A stretch of 64,000 nucleotides of DNA from Mycobacteriaceae bacterium (GCA_019749805.1 JAIEPH010000003.1:1-64000); one strand, 5' to 3'. Counted from the stretch's first letter, positions 42,871 through 53,247 are shown. A program made the numbers and translations. Notes: generated by a model from the sequence alone, not told the origin.

Positions 42871-45013
42871 CGCCGAGGTCGTCGTGGTCGCTGGAATCGC
42901 TTCTCGGATAGAGGAGCTCCAGCTCCCCGATGTGCGCGGCGGCGGTCACCAACGGCAGCGCCGCCGCAACGGCCAGTTCGTCGTCAGAGGCGTCGGCGCG
43001 CAGCGCGATCACGAAGTCGTCGCTGATCGGGTCCAGCGCCGTCCCGGCTGATCCGCCGGTGACGTGACGGCACACCGCTTCGGTGTGATGCTCGAGCACC
43101 GCGCGGGTACGCGGGTACACACCGTGCGGTGGCGGGACGACGTCGGCGATCAATTCGGCCGCAGCGCGCAACCGGACCGCGCGGTTGGCCCGCCGTACGA
43201 TCGGAGCCCGGACGTCGGCAGCTCCGCCGCTCTCGGAAAGATACTGTCGCACAGCGTCGTCAACGGTGCGTGAAGCCTCCAGCGCATCGTGACTGAGCGC
43301 GATGACCTTATCGGTGGCCTCTTCGGACGCACCGCGGGTGACCCGCAGTACGGCCGCCGTGAGGAACGACGCGCCAACGGTGAAGGACGCGTCGATGACC
43401 TTCGACACCCGGGTGCGTACTCCGCGCGGCCACAGCAGGACCGAAACGACGATGCCCACCAGGGCGCCGATGATGACGTCCTGGATGCGGATCAGCCCGA
43501 CGCTCCAACCCGTCGGCCTGATCAGGTTGAAGATGATCAGCACCATCATGGTGAACGCCGCTTGACCGGCGATGAACGACGCGACCTCGGGTACGAACGC
43601 CGAACCGAACGCGACCACCGGCAGCAGGACCCACATGACGATCGGGTCAACCCCGACCAGTTCGATGACGACCACACCCAGGAGGAAGCCGAGCGTGGTA
43701 CCGGCGACCGCACGCACGACGCGGGTGCCGGTCGACAGCGCACTGCTGCGCAGCACCGACATGGCGCCCAACACGACCCAGAAGCCGTTCTGCAGTGGGA
43801 ACACCTGGGTGACGGCGACAGCGAGGGCCAAGCCGAGACCGGTACGCAGACTGCTGCGCAGCACCACCGCCCTGGTGGCGACCAGTCCCTTGGTGATCGC
43901 CGCCACCGCCGCGGTCTCAGGCATCACCCAGTCGGCGGTTCCCGTGGGCGGCAGGCGTCGGCCGAGGACCCGCGCCCAGACCGGACGCGCGTCGGCCTCG
44001 GCGGCGTTGCGGATGATTCGGCCGGTCACACCGACGGTGGCCGAGAAGGTACGTCGCCCCAACAGCTTTCGCCCGACATCCACGGCCGCCGCGTCGTCGG
44101 GCACTCCGAGTATCTCGAGGATGTCTTCGCGATAGCGGCCCTGCGCGATCGATCGCAGTTCGGCCAGTGCGGAGTTGAGATCCGTGCCTCGGGCCGCACG
44201 AGCCGAGGGTTCGGGAACACTGAGCACGGCAGCGCAGTCCCGCAGCACGCGCACCAACGGTGGCTTGAGGTCACCGAGTTGGCGGGCGGTGTCGTCGGTG
44301 ATCCGGTCCGCCAGGAAGCCGAGGTCGTCGACGACCCGCACCAGCGCCCGGCTGCCCGCGGTGAGCCCGACCGGCCGAAAGTCAGCGCCGAGGAAGCTCT
44401 CCCACAGCGAATTCATCGCGCGGGTCGCGTCTTTGGCGCTTCCGCTGCCCTCCAAGGTGTCGGCCAGCCGGGTGCACACCAGTGCCGAATGACGGCGCAA
44501 CTCGTCGTGATGGCGTGGCGGGAGAAGGAACAGAGCGGCGGGCACGCACACCGCCAGCGCGACGATCCACCCGAGCAGACGATCGCCGATCGGGCCGACC
44601 GGCGTGCAGGCGGGCAGCACGAACGTCAGGAGGGTGGCCCGCTGGCCGGCGGCGACGATCTCGCTGAGCACACCGGAGAACGTCACCACCACACCGAGGA
44701 CGAACATCACTGCGACGCTGATCCACGGGTGGTCGGCCACCAGCGTCCCGAGGGTGATCAGGACGAAGCCGTTGAGGCCGAGCCCGAAGTAGGCGAGTGC
44801 CCGGGCCGGACGGTTTCCGGGAAAGTCCACCATGATCAGCAGTGCCACCGAGCCGAAGATGCTGAACAGCGCTGTCTGCGAATCGCCGACGGCGAACCCG
44901 ACCGCCGCCGCAACCGGCAACACGAGCGCCGCGCGCACGGCGCGCCGCAGCGCGTCGAACTCGGGATCGCGCTGCCGAAGCCGATCGGCCGCGCGACGCC
45001 ACAGGTTCGTCAT
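42851..45013 (-). CDS. FUSC-family integral membrane protein
   Basis: A 720-residue protein with two membrane bundles of about five helices each (about 25-165 and 380-530) separated by soluble helical domains. The second bundle has SLRTGLGLALAVAVTQVFPLQNGFWVVLGAMSVLR, a fusaric-acid-resistance/YccS signature. FUSC proteins are thought to export aromatic or toxic compounds. ATG 45013 overlaps the upstream membrane gene. Co-transcribed with a TetR gene, which suggests inducible efflux. Confidence 0.9.
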   Translation of the reverse strand: MTNLWRRAADRLRQRDPEFDALRRAVRAALVLPVAAAVGFAVGDSQTALFSIFGSVALLIMVDFPGNRPARALAYFGLGLNGFVLITLGTLVADHPWISVAVMFVLGVVVTFSGVLSEIVAAGQRATLLTFVLPACTPVGPIGDRLLGWIVALAVCVPAALFLLPPRHHDELRRHSALVCTRLADTLEGSGSAKDATRAMNSLWESFLGADFRPVGLTAGSRALVRVVDDLGFLADRITDDTARQLGDLKPPLVRVLRDCAAVLSVPEPSARAARGTDLNSALAELRSIAQGRYREDILEILGVPDDAAAVDVGRKLLGRRTFSATVGVTGRIIRNAAEADARPVWARVLGRRLPPTGTADWVMPETAAVAAITKGLVATRAVVLRSSLRTGLGLALAVAVTQVFPLQNGFWVVLGAMSVLRSSALSTGTRVVRAVAGTTLGFLLGVVVIELVGVDPIVMWVLLPVVAFGSAFVPEVASFIAGQAAFTMMVLIIFNLIRPTGWSVGLIRIQDVIIGALVGIVVSVLLWPRGVRTRVSKVIDASFTVGASFLTAAVLRVTRGASEEATDKVIALSHDALEASRTVDDAVRQYLSESGGAADVRAPIVRRANRAVRLRAAAELIADVVPPPHGVYPRTRAVLEHHTEAVCRHVTGGSAGTALDPISDDFVIALRADASDDELAVAAALPLVTAAAHIGELELLYPRSDSSDHDDLGVKHGAA

Positions 45014-45014
45014 G

Positions 45015-45533
45015 TCAGTGGGCAAGCATCTTGATGCCGACGACGAGCAGCCCGAGGCCGACGAGCCCGGCGACCGATATCGCCTGCTGCCACCACGGCA
45101 ACCGGGTGCGTCGCATCGCGAGAAACGCGATGACACCCAGCTCGCCCACCAGCGTCCACATTCCGATCCACATCGCGGTGTCGGTGTCGAGGACGTCGAA
45201 CACCGCAAGCAGCAAGACGATCACCGGGGGAACGGCGGCCCAGAGAATCTGACCCGACGCCTGCAGGAGCTGGATCCAGTGCCGCCCGCGAGGTGCCTTT
45301 CCGAACACCGCCATCTGCGCCACGAAGTGCGACAGCAGGCTGGCGGCCCACAGACCGCCGGTGGCCACCGCGACGTCGAGAATCCTCGCCCAGGCGCTGG
45401 TTTCCTCATCGCTGTACCGCGCCAGGATCGCCAGCGTCGCCAGACACGAGATCGCCCCGTACAGACGCTCCCGCAGCATCGCGACAACGTGCTCGACGTC
45501 GACCGGATCGGTGGCGGGTGCTGCGTCAGTCAC
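45015..45533 (-). CDS. Four-helix membrane protein between tetR and FUSC gene
   Basis: A 172-residue protein with about four hydrophobic helices. The start is GTG 45533 (VTDAAPATDPVDVEHVV), overlapping the end of the TetR gene by 8 bases, and the stop abuts the FUSC start. The longer open frame upstream is antisense-like. No family recognised. The overlaps place it in the tetR-membrane-FUSC operon, perhaps as an accessory subunit. Confidence 0.8.
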   Translation of the reverse strand: MTDAAPATDPVDVEHVVAMLRERLYGAISCLATLAILARYSDEETSAWARILDVAVATGGLWAASLLSHFVAQMAVFGKAPRGRHWIQLLQASGQILWAAVPPVIVLLLAVFDVLDTDTAMWIGMWTLVGELGVIAFLAMRRTRLPWWQQAISVAGLVGLGLLVVGIKMLAH

Positions 45534-46092
45534 TATCGGGCACCGAGGCGAACCCGTCGTTGTCGAGCTTGCCGCGAATCTGTCCGGCGATCCACGCCAA
45601 CGCATCCGGGTCGGGGGGCAGGGCGGACTGCTCGTACCCGACGAGCACATACACCGACCACGCGGCGAAAACCTCCGCCTGCCGTTTGACCTGAAGGATC
45701 TCGAGCGCCGAGGAGTACATGATGTCAAACCGCTGCCGGTCGACCATGGTCTGCACCTCATGCACGTGCGGGTCCAGGGAGCTCCACACCCGGATCGCCG
45801 CCTCAGCGCCGTGGGGCAGGCCCAGTGCGACGTCGATCAGGGTGTCGATGCGACGGCGCGGGTCCGTCTCGCCGCGCACCGCCTGAATCACCAGCACGGT
45901 CCGCTCCTGCACCCAGTGCGCGACCAGTTCCTTGGTGTAGGTCGGCCAATTGGTGAAGTAGTGGTAGAAGGATCCGGTCGTCACACCGAGACGGTGACAA
46001 ACCTCGGCAAGCTTGAGTCCCCCGTAGCCGAGATCGGACAGCACATCGAGACCGGTTTCGAAGTAGGCCTTCCGAGAAACGACGCTGGCCAT
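45526..46092 (-). CDS. TetR-family regulator of the FUSC operon
   Basis: A 188-residue TetR protein. The HTH is KLAEVCHRLGVTTGSFYHYF (about 27-46) after YFETGLDVLSDLGYGG. The C-terminal domain is not a recognised subfamily. First gene of the minus-strand operon and divergent from a second TetR gene with a 146-base gap. Confidence 0.88.
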   Translation of the reverse strand: MASVVSRKAYFETGLDVLSDLGYGGLKLAEVCHRLGVTTGSFYHYFTNWPTYTKELVAHWVQERTVLVIQAVRGETDPRRRIDTLIDVALGLPHGAEAAIRVWSSLDPHVHEVQTMVDRQRFDIMYSSALEILQVKRQAEVFAAWSVYVLVGYEQSALPPDPDALAWIAGQIRGKLDNDGFASVPDSD

Positions 46093-46203
46093 GGGACGGC
46101 ACCTTAGTGCTCCGCCAATCGAATCTCTACGTCGACCTTCGGTGTTGCGACTCCCATTTCTTTGCTGAACTGACGATCTTGGGAGCTCCGCAGGTAATAC
46201 CGC

Positions 46204-46213
46204 GTGGGCCCAC
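46204..46213. promoter_or_regulatory. 10-bp palindrome between divergent tetR genes
   Basis: GTGGGCCCAC, perfect, about 25 bases upstream of GTG 46239. It is followed by another GTGGGC after three bases. A possible operator for one of the two TetR proteins; weak without further copies. Confidence 0.3.
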
Positions 46214-46238
46214 CAGTGGGCTGTGGCACAATTTGACT

Positions 46239-46877
46239 GTGCCGCAACACACCGCGAGTAGGGGTCCGGGTCGCCCGCCTGCAGCGAAGGCCGCCGAAAC
46301 GCGAGAGCGCATCATAGGAGCCGCGCGCGAGGTCTTCAGCGAACTTGGCTACGACGCCGCCACGTTTCAGGCGATCGCCATCCGTGCGGGTTTGACGCGG
46401 CCGGCGATCAACCACTACTTCGCGAGTAAGCGGGTGCTGTGGGCCCAGGTTGTCGAGCAAACAGATGCGCTGGTAGTTAGCGCGGGCCAGGCGCGGGCGA
46501 AGTCCGAAACGAATCTGCTGAATCGGTTGTCCGCGTTCTTCACCGCGGCGATCCAGGCCGATTCCGAAGACCGTTCGGCGGCAGCCTTTCTCGTGACCTC
46601 GGTGCTCGAGTCGCAGCGGCATCCGGAACTGAGCGGAGACGAGCACGATTCGTTGCGCAATTCACGCGAGTTCATCGCCTGGGCGGTCGACGACGCAATC
46701 AAGTCAGGCGAGCTCACTACCGACACGGACGTCAGCGACCTCGTCGAGATGCTGGTCGCGATGATGTGGGGTATCGGGTTCTACGCGGGATTCGTCGGTG
46801 GTCACGACGAGCTCTCCGGGGTCGTGGAGAAGTTCGAGCTGCTGCTCGCCAACAAGCTCTGGCAACTCAGCGACTGA
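46239..46877 (+). CDS. TetR-family regulator next to the methyltransferase/ALDH block
   Basis: A 212-residue TetR protein. The HTH runs from about residue 20 to 64 (FQAIAIRAGLTRPAINHYF). The GTG at 46239 (VPQHTASRGPGRPPAAKA) is chosen; the frame is open upstream to 46107 but those residues do not look like TetR. GPGRPPAAKA is a typical DNA-contacting N-terminal arm. It may control the downstream metabolic genes, where a 12-bp palindrome lies at 47934. Confidence 0.87.
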   Translation: MPQHTASRGPGRPPAAKAAETRERIIGAAREVFSELGYDAATFQAIAIRAGLTRPAINHYFASKRVLWAQVVEQTDALVVSAGQARAKSETNLLNRLSAFFTAAIQADSEDRSAAAFLVTSVLESQRHPELSGDEHDSLRNSREFIAWAVDDAIKSGELTTDTDVSDLVEMLVAMMWGIGFYAGFVGGHDELSGVVEKFELLLANKLWQLSD

Positions 46878-46935
46878 GTGTTGCATCTCCCACAGTTCGT
46901 ATAGCTAGGCTAACTTTTCGTCGGTATCTGGCTAG

Positions 46936-47883
<948 letters not shown>

Positions 47884-47902
47884 CCGCCCGAACGGACGAC
47901 GC

Positions 47903-47924
47903 AAGGGGCACAAAGTTGCCCCTT
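47903..47924. terminator. Hairpin terminator after the methyltransferase gene
   Basis: AAGGGGCA (47903-47910), six-base loop, TGCCCCTT (47917-47924): a perfect 8-bp stem 20 bases after the stop codon at 47881-47883. No long U run follows. Terminator by position. Confidence 0.6.
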
Positions 47925-47933
47925 CAGCGCTGC

Positions 47934-47945
47934 CCAACCGGTTGG
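47934..47945. promoter_or_regulatory. CCAACCGGTTGG palindrome upstream of the ALDH operon
   Basis: A perfect 12-bp palindrome, 40 bases before ATG 47986 and immediately before GTTAGTAT. It contains AACCGGTT, which fits the AACnnGTT core of KstR-type sites but not their flanking T and A. A TetR-family operator is likely; the TetR gene at 46239 is the nearest candidate. Confidence 0.5.
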
Positions 47946-47985
47946 TTAGTATCGGGTGTTCCCACGGTCAGGAAGGACACCCACC

Positions 47986-49389
47986 ATGACCACCGAATTC
48001 GCCGCCGCTGCGGCTAAGACCACCCCAGATATCCCCGGCACCGTCCGCAAGCTGCGGGAGACGTTCGCGTCCGGCCGTACCCGCAGCGTCGAGTGGCGTA
48101 AGCAGCAGCTGCTGGCGCTGGAGAAAATGATGAACGACAACGAGGGCGCCATCATGGAGGCCCTCGACAAAGATCTGGGCCGCAGCCCGTTCGAAGCCTG
48201 GCTGGCCGATATCGCCAGCACCGCGGGCGAGGCCAAGGACGCGGCGAAGAACGTCAAGAAGTGGATGCGCCGCAAGTACCGGCTGCTGGAGATGTCGCAG
48301 CTGCCCGGCCGTGGCTGGGTCGAATACGAGCCGTACGGCACCGTCCTGGTCATCGGCGCGTGGAACTTCCCGTTCGTCCTGACGCTCGGCCCCGCCGTCG
48401 GCGCCATCGCAGCGGGCAACACCGTGCTCATGAAACCCTCCGAGGTGTGCCCGGCGTCGTCGGCCCTGATGGCCGAGCTGGTTCCGAAGTATCTCGACAA
48501 GGACGCGATCGCCGTCATCGAGGGCGACGCCGGCTGCAGCCAGGAACTCATCGCGCAGGGCTTCGACCACATCTGCTTCACCGGCGGCACCGAGATCGGC
48601 CGCAAGGTCTATGAGGCCGCCGCACCGCATCTCACACCGGTCACCCTCGAGCTCGGGGGAAAAAGCCCGGTGATCGTGGCCGCTGATGCGGACATCGAGG
48701 TCGCGGCCAAGCGCATCGCCTGGACCAAGCTGATCAACTCAGGTCAGATCTGCATCGCGCCGGACTACGTGCTCGCCGACGCCAAGATCCGCGACGAGCT
48801 CGTCGACAAGATCAAGGACGCCGTCGCGACATTCGAGGCGGACAACCCCGGCGGTAAGCGCATTGTGAACGAGCGCCACTTCGACCGGCTCACCGCATCG
48901 CTGGCGGCGACCAAGGGCACCGTCGTCGCGGGCGGCGGTTCGGACGCGTCGACGATCAAGATCCAGCCCACCGTCGTGGTCGACCCCGACCCCGCCGAAT
49001 CCCTGATGACCGACGAGATCTTCGGCCCGATCCTGCCGATCATGACCGTGCAATCCCTCGACGACGCAATCAGTTTCGTGAATTCCCGGCCCAAACCGCT
49101 GGCCGCCTACCTGTTCACGAAGACCAAGAGCATTCGAGAACGGGTGATCAAAGAGGTCGCGGCCGGCGGCATGGTGGTCAACCACCTGCTGTTCCATTTC
49201 GCCACCAACAAGCTCCCGTTCGGTGGTGTCGGCCCGTCGGGTATGGGCGCCTATCACGGCAAGTTCGGCTTCGAGCAGTTCAGCCACAAGAAGACCGTGA
49301 TGACCAAGCGGACCCGACCCGATGTCGGCGCGTTCATCTACCCCCCGTATACAGAGAAGGCTTTGAAGCTCGCGAAACGGCTGTTCTGA
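47986..49389 (+). CDS. Aldehyde dehydrogenase (Rv0147-like)
   Basis: A 467-residue NAD(P)+-dependent aldehyde dehydrogenase of the class 3 (fatty aldehyde) type. VIGAWNFPF, catalytic Glu222 (LELGGKSP) and Cys256 (NSGQICIAPDY) are intact. The C-terminus, KLPFGGVGPSGMGAYHGKFGFEQFSHKK, matches class 3. AGGAAGGA about 12 bases upstream supports ATG 47986. It probably oxidises long-chain aldehydes and begins a run of co-directional oxidoreductase genes. Confidence 0.93.
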   Translation: MTTEFAAAAAKTTPDIPGTVRKLRETFASGRTRSVEWRKQQLLALEKMMNDNEGAIMEALDKDLGRSPFEAWLADIASTAGEAKDAAKNVKKWMRRKYRLLEMSQLPGRGWVEYEPYGTVLVIGAWNFPFVLTLGPAVGAIAAGNTVLMKPSEVCPASSALMAELVPKYLDKDAIAVIEGDAGCSQELIAQGFDHICFTGGTEIGRKVYEAAAPHLTPVTLELGGKSPVIVAADADIEVAAKRIAWTKLINSGQICIAPDYVLADAKIRDELVDKIKDAVATFEADNPGGKRIVNERHFDRLTASLAATKGTVVAGGGSDASTIKIQPTVVVDPDPAESLMTDEIFGPILPIMTVQSLDDAISFVNSRPKPLAAYLFTKTKSIRERVIKEVAAGGMVVNHLLFHFATNKLPFGGVGPSGMGAYHGKFGFEQFSHKKTVMTKRTRPDVGAFIYPPYTEKALKLAKRLF

Positions 49390-49401
49390 GAAAGGAACCC
49401 C

Positions 49402-50265
49402 ATGCCAGGAGTGCAGGATCGTGTCATCGTCGTCACCGGTGCCGGAGGCGGGCTCGGGCGAGAATATGCGTTGACCCTTGCCAGGGAGGGCGCCAGCGTC
49501 GTTGTCAACGATCTCGGCGGTTCACGTGACGGCACGGGCGCCGGCCACAACATGGCCGACGAGGTGGTCAAGGAGATCAAGGACGCAGGCGGGCGCGCCG
49601 TCGCGAACTACGACTCGGTGGCCGAACAAGAGGGCGCCGAGAACATCATCAAGACCGCGATCGACGAGTTCGGCAAGGTCGACGGTGTGGTGAGCAACGC
49701 GGGCATCCTGCGCGACGGCACGTTCCACAAGATGGAGTTCGCGAACTGGGACGCCGTGCTCAAGGTGCACCTCTACGGCGGCTACAACGTGATCCGTGCG
49801 GCATGGCCGCACTTCCGCGAGAACAACTTTGGCCGCGTCGTCGTGGCAACCTCGACCAGCGGCCTCTTCGGCAACTTCGGTCAAGCCAATTACGGTGCCG
49901 CCAAGCTCGGCCTCGTCGGGCTGATCAACACGCTGGCCCAGGAGGGCGCGAAGTACAACATCAAGACCAACGCCGTGGCGCCCATCGCGGCCACCCGGAT
50001 GACGCAGGACATCCTGCCGCCGGAGGTCTTCGAGAAGCTCACCCCCGAGTACGTCGCCCCGGTGGTCGCGTACCTGTGCACAGAGGAACTGCCCGAAACC
50101 GCATCGGTGTTCATCGTCGGCGGCGGCAAAGTGCAACGGGCAGCGCTGTTCCAGAACGAGGGCGTGACGTTCTCCGAGGTGCCCTCGGTCGAAGACGTGG
50201 CCGGTAAGTGGAACGAGATCACCGATCTGTCGGCGGCGCAGCGCGCCACGTTCTCGCTCGGCTGA
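49402..50265 (+). CDS. Short-chain dehydrogenase/reductase (Rv0148-like)
   Basis: A 287-residue SDR. The Rossmann motif is TGAGGGLG (12-19), NNAG appears as SNAG (98-101), and the catalytic set is near Ser151-153, Tyr164 and Lys168 (NYGAAKLG). The sequence resembles the dehydrogenase part of multifunctional enzyme type 2 (3-hydroxyacyl-CoA). It starts 12 bases after the ALDH stop with AAAGGAAC upstream. Likely role in lipid or sterol side-chain oxidation. Confidence 0.92.
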   Translation: MPGVQDRVIVVTGAGGGLGREYALTLAREGASVVVNDLGGSRDGTGAGHNMADEVVKEIKDAGGRAVANYDSVAEQEGAENIIKTAIDEFGKVDGVVSNAGILRDGTFHKMEFANWDAVLKVHLYGGYNVIRAAWPHFRENNFGRVVVATSTSGLFGNFGQANYGAAKLGLVGLINTLAQEGAKYNIKTNAVAPIAATRMTQDILPPEVFEKLTPEYVAPVVAYLCTEELPETASVFIVGGGKVQRAALFQNEGVTFSEVPSVEDVAGKWNEITDLSAAQRATFSLG

Positions 50266-50273
50266 TCCGGCGA

Positions 50274-51242
50274 GTGAAGGCGCTTGTCGCGCAGGAGCTT
50301 TCCGGCCCGTCGGGGTTGGCCTACGTCGACGTAGACGAGGTAGTCGCCAGTGACGAGGTCGTGGTCGTCGACGTCGGTGCTGCCGGTGTGAGCTTCCCCG
50401 ACCTGCTGCTTCTGCGCGGCGAGTACCAGCTGCGGCTGGAGCCCCCGTTCATCCCCGGCATGGAGGCGGCGGGGGTGGTGGTCTCCGCGCCGTACGAATC
50501 AGAGTTCACGCCCGGCCAGCGGGTGACCGCGCTGACGATGTTGGGCTCCTGGGCGGAACGTGTCGCCGTGCCGCCTGCCAACCTACGGCCGACGCCCGAC
50601 GATCTCGATGACGCCGAAGCCGTTGCACTCCTGGGCAATTACCAGACGATGTACTTCGCGCTCGCCAAACGCGGAGCCCTGCGGGCCGGCGAAACAGTGC
50701 TGGTACTCGGATCGGCCGGTGGTGTGGGCACGGCGGCCATCCAGGTGGCGAAGGCGCTGGGCGCCAAGGTCATTGCGATGGTGCACCGGCCACACGGCAC
50801 CGAGTTCGTGAAGTCACTGGGCGCCGACGTGGTGCTGCCGCTGACCGATGGGTGGTTGCAGACGGTCAAGGACCATACCGACGGCCGCGGCGTCGACCTG
50901 GTGGTCGATCCGGTCGGCGGTGAGGTGTTCGACGACGCAATCCGCGCGCTGGCCACCGAGGGCAGGCTCCTGGTACTCGGATTCGCCTCGGGCGGTGGGA
51001 TTCCCACGGTCAAGGTGAACCGGCTGCTGCTGCGCAACGTCTCAGTCATCGGCGTGGGATACGGCGAGTACGTCAACCGCACCCCGGGCGCCCAGTCACT
51101 CTTCGAATTCGGTGTGGCCGAGCTGGTTAGGGCAGGCCTGCGGCCGCCGCCACCGGTGCGGTTCCCGCTGGCAAAGGGCGCCGAAGCACTGCAGAGCCTG
51201 GCTGACGGCGGTGTGCTCGGCAAAGTGGTGCTGGAACCGTGA
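50274..51242 (+). CDS. Quinone oxidoreductase-like MDR protein (Rv0149-like)
   Basis: A 322-residue zinc-free medium-chain reductase, NADPH:quinone-oxidoreductase type. The nucleotide motif is VLVLGSAGGVGTAAIQVAKALGA; no Zn-ligand Cys cluster is present. GTG 50274, nine bases after the SDR stop, gives the 322 residues recalled for Rv0149. Substrate unknown; it may reduce quinones or enoyl compounds. Confidence 0.9.
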   Translation: MKALVAQELSGPSGLAYVDVDEVVASDEVVVVDVGAAGVSFPDLLLLRGEYQLRLEPPFIPGMEAAGVVVSAPYESEFTPGQRVTALTMLGSWAERVAVPPANLRPTPDDLDDAEAVALLGNYQTMYFALAKRGALRAGETVLVLGSAGGVGTAAIQVAKALGAKVIAMVHRPHGTEFVKSLGADVVLPLTDGWLQTVKDHTDGRGVDLVVDPVGGEVFDDAIRALATEGRLLVLGFASGGGIPTVKVNRLLLRNVSVIGVGYGEYVNRTPGAQSLFEFGVAELVRAGLRPPPPVRFPLAKGAEALQSLADGGVLGKVVLEP

Positions 51243-51946
51243 CCCTGCCAAAGGCGCTGGCATTCGACACGTTCGGCACCGTCGTCGACTGGCGATCGAG
51301 CATCATCGCCGAACTGGAGAAATTCGGGGAAACTCAGGGCATCCAACATGATTGGGCTGCACTGGCTGACAGCTGGCGTAAAGGCTATCTGCCTGCGATG
51401 GATCGGGTGCGGCGCGGGGAGCTGCCGTGGACCAGGATCGACGACCTGCACCGGATGATCCTCGAGGACCTGCTGGGTGCCGCTGGAGTCACATCGGTCT
51501 GCGTCGAGGATGTCGACCAGCTCAACCGCGCCTGGCACCGCCTCGATCCGTGGCCGGACAGCGTCGTGGGCCTCACCCGGCTGAAGGAACGTTTCCTCAT
51601 CACGACGCTGTCGAACGGGAACTTCTCGTTGCTGACCAACATGGCCAAGCGCGCGGGGCTGCCGTGGGACTGCGTGATCTCCGCCGAGTTGTTCCACCAC
51701 TACAAGCCCGACCCCGAGGCCTACCTCGGTTGCGCCGGCCTACTCGACGTTGCTCCCGGTGAGCTGATGCTGGTCGCCGCGCATCCGGGCGACCTGCGGG
51801 CCGCGCGCGATGCGGGGCTGATGACCGCCTATGTGACCCGTCCGCTCGAATACGGTCCCAACCAGCGACCGCACAAGGTCACCGAAGGCGAATTCGACTT
51901 CGCGGCAACGGATTTTCTGGACCTCGCCGACCAACTGGACGCCTGA
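51239..51946 (+). CDS. HAD-superfamily type II haloacid dehalogenase-like hydrolase
   Basis: A 235-residue HAD hydrolase. The nucleophile Asp10 is in AFDTFGTVVDW; TTLSNGNFSLL holds the Ser/Asn motif II, and HHYKPDPEAYLGCAGLL the Lys of motif III. VAAHPGDLRAARDAGLMTAYVTRP is motif IV. The DTFGT form is typical of (S)-2-haloacid dehalogenases. GTG 51239 overlaps the stop of the upstream gene. The native substrate may not be halogenated. Confidence 0.88.
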   Translation: MTLPKALAFDTFGTVVDWRSSIIAELEKFGETQGIQHDWAALADSWRKGYLPAMDRVRRGELPWTRIDDLHRMILEDLLGAAGVTSVCVEDVDQLNRAWHRLDPWPDSVVGLTRLKERFLITTLSNGNFSLLTNMAKRAGLPWDCVISAELFHHYKPDPEAYLGCAGLLDVAPGELMLVAAHPGDLRAARDAGLMTAYVTRPLEYGPNQRPHKVTEGEFDFAATDFLDLADQLDA

Positions 51947-51969
51947 TCGGCGCGGCGTAGCGTGGAAGG

Positions 51970-52719
51970 GTGACCGAGCAATTGAACACCCAAATACCGC
52001 AGGCACTCCGCAGGGCGCTGGACCTCTTGACGGATCCGCCCGCGAATCCCGACGTCAGCAAGGGCTATCTCGATCTGCTGACCGACGATCTCGCGACAGG
52101 CACACAACCACCGAAGAACACAGGCGTCATCCAGGCCGCGTGGGCGTCGGGGATCGGCTCGATGCTCTATGACAACGCGCAGGCGCTCGCCCGCAGGGTG
52201 GCAGGCGTGTGGCGGCTTCCCGTCGAGTGGTTGAACATCCCGTCCGGTGGCGTGGCCCTGGACGTCGGCAGTGGTCCCGGCAATGTGACCGCACAACTGG
52301 GGGAGGCGGCGGGCCCGGACGGCCTCGCGCTCGGTCTCGACATCTCCGAGCCGATGCTGGCCCGCGCGGTCGAGGCCCAGGCGGGCCCGAACGTCGGCTT
52401 CATGCGCGCGGACGCGCAGCGGCTTCCCCTGCGCGACGAGACGGTCGACGCGACCACGTCGCTGGCCGTGCTGCAGCTGATACCCGACCCGGCGCAGACG
52501 CTCGCCGAGATGGCCAGGGTGCTAAAGCCGGGCGGACGGATGGCCATCATGGTGCCGACCGCCGGAAACATCGGACCGCTGCTGCGCCTGCTGCCTGCGG
52601 GCCAGGCTAACTTCTTCACCGAGGACGAGCTGGCCGACATCCTCGAGAGCCTCGGTATGGAAGGCGTACGGTCCAAGACCCTCGCAACGTTCCAGTGGGT
52701 GCGCGCCAGAAAGCCCTGA
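51970..52719 (+). CDS. Class I SAM-dependent methyltransferase
   Basis: A 249-residue methyltransferase of the UbiE/methyltransf_11 type. Motif I is ALDVGSGPGNVTAQLGE, LGLDISEPMLARA follows, and MARVLKPGGRMAIMVPTAG is motif III. An N-terminal helical extension (about 1-75) is unlike small-molecule enzymes and may bind a lipid or membrane substrate. GTG 51970 start; 23 bases after the dehalogenase gene. Confidence 0.87.
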   Translation: MTEQLNTQIPQALRRALDLLTDPPANPDVSKGYLDLLTDDLATGTQPPKNTGVIQAAWASGIGSMLYDNAQALARRVAGVWRLPVEWLNIPSGGVALDVGSGPGNVTAQLGEAAGPDGLALGLDISEPMLARAVEAQAGPNVGFMRADAQRLPLRDETVDATTSLAVLQLIPDPAQTLAEMARVLKPGGRMAIMVPTAGNIGPLLRLLPAGQANFFTEDELADILESLGMEGVRSKTLATFQWVRARKP

Positions 52720-52736
52720 CCCGTTAAGTTCGTGTC

Positions 52737-53222
52737 GTGGGCACCGTCGGCATCATCCTCGTAGCGCTCGCCATCGCCGTCGGCATCGTCGGCATCGTGG
52801 TGCCGCTGCTGCCCGGCACGCTGCTGGTGTTCGCCGCGATCGCGATCTGGGCCGTCGTCGAGAACAACCTCACGGGCTGGGTGACGCTCGGGGTGGTCAC
52901 CGCGCTGCTCGGCGCGGCTACCCTGATCAAGTACACCTGGCCGGTGAAGCGGATGCGGGCCAACGACGTGCGCACGCTGAGCCTGGCGGCGGGTGCGGTG
53001 CTGGGCATCATCGGCTTCTTCGTGATCCCGGTGATCGGTCTGGTGATCGGCTTCGTGCTGGGCGTCTATCTCGCCGAGTTGTCCACGCGCGGCGACCAGC
53101 GACTGGCGTGGACGTCTACCAAGCACGCCGTGAAGGGTGTCGCGCTGTCGATGGGTGTCGAACTCGCCGGGGCGCTGCTCGCCACTGTCGCGTGGGTGTT
53201 CGGGGTTTACGTCACGCAGTAG
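52737..53222 (+). CDS. DUF456 membrane protein
   Basis: A 161-residue protein with about four hydrophobic helices and the DUF456 marks GIVVPLLPGTLLVFAAIAIW, then GAVLGIIGFFVIPVIGLVIGFVLGVYLAE. GTG 52737. Function unknown. Confidence 0.88.
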   Translation: MGTVGIILVALAIAVGIVGIVVPLLPGTLLVFAAIAIWAVVENNLTGWVTLGVVTALLGAATLIKYTWPVKRMRANDVRTLSLAAGAVLGIIGFFVIPVIGLVIGFVLGVYLAELSTRGDQRLAWTSTKHAVKGVALSMGVELAGALLATVAWVFGVYVTQ

Positions 53223-53247
53223 AGGTATTTCAGAGGAGATGCAGTCG

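Noticed and set aside
46906..46914. TAGGCTAAC, part of an IdeR (iron) box, upstream of the TIGR00027 methyltransferase gene
   Set aside because: About 12 of 19 positions match the consensus by eye, below what functional IdeR boxes usually show.
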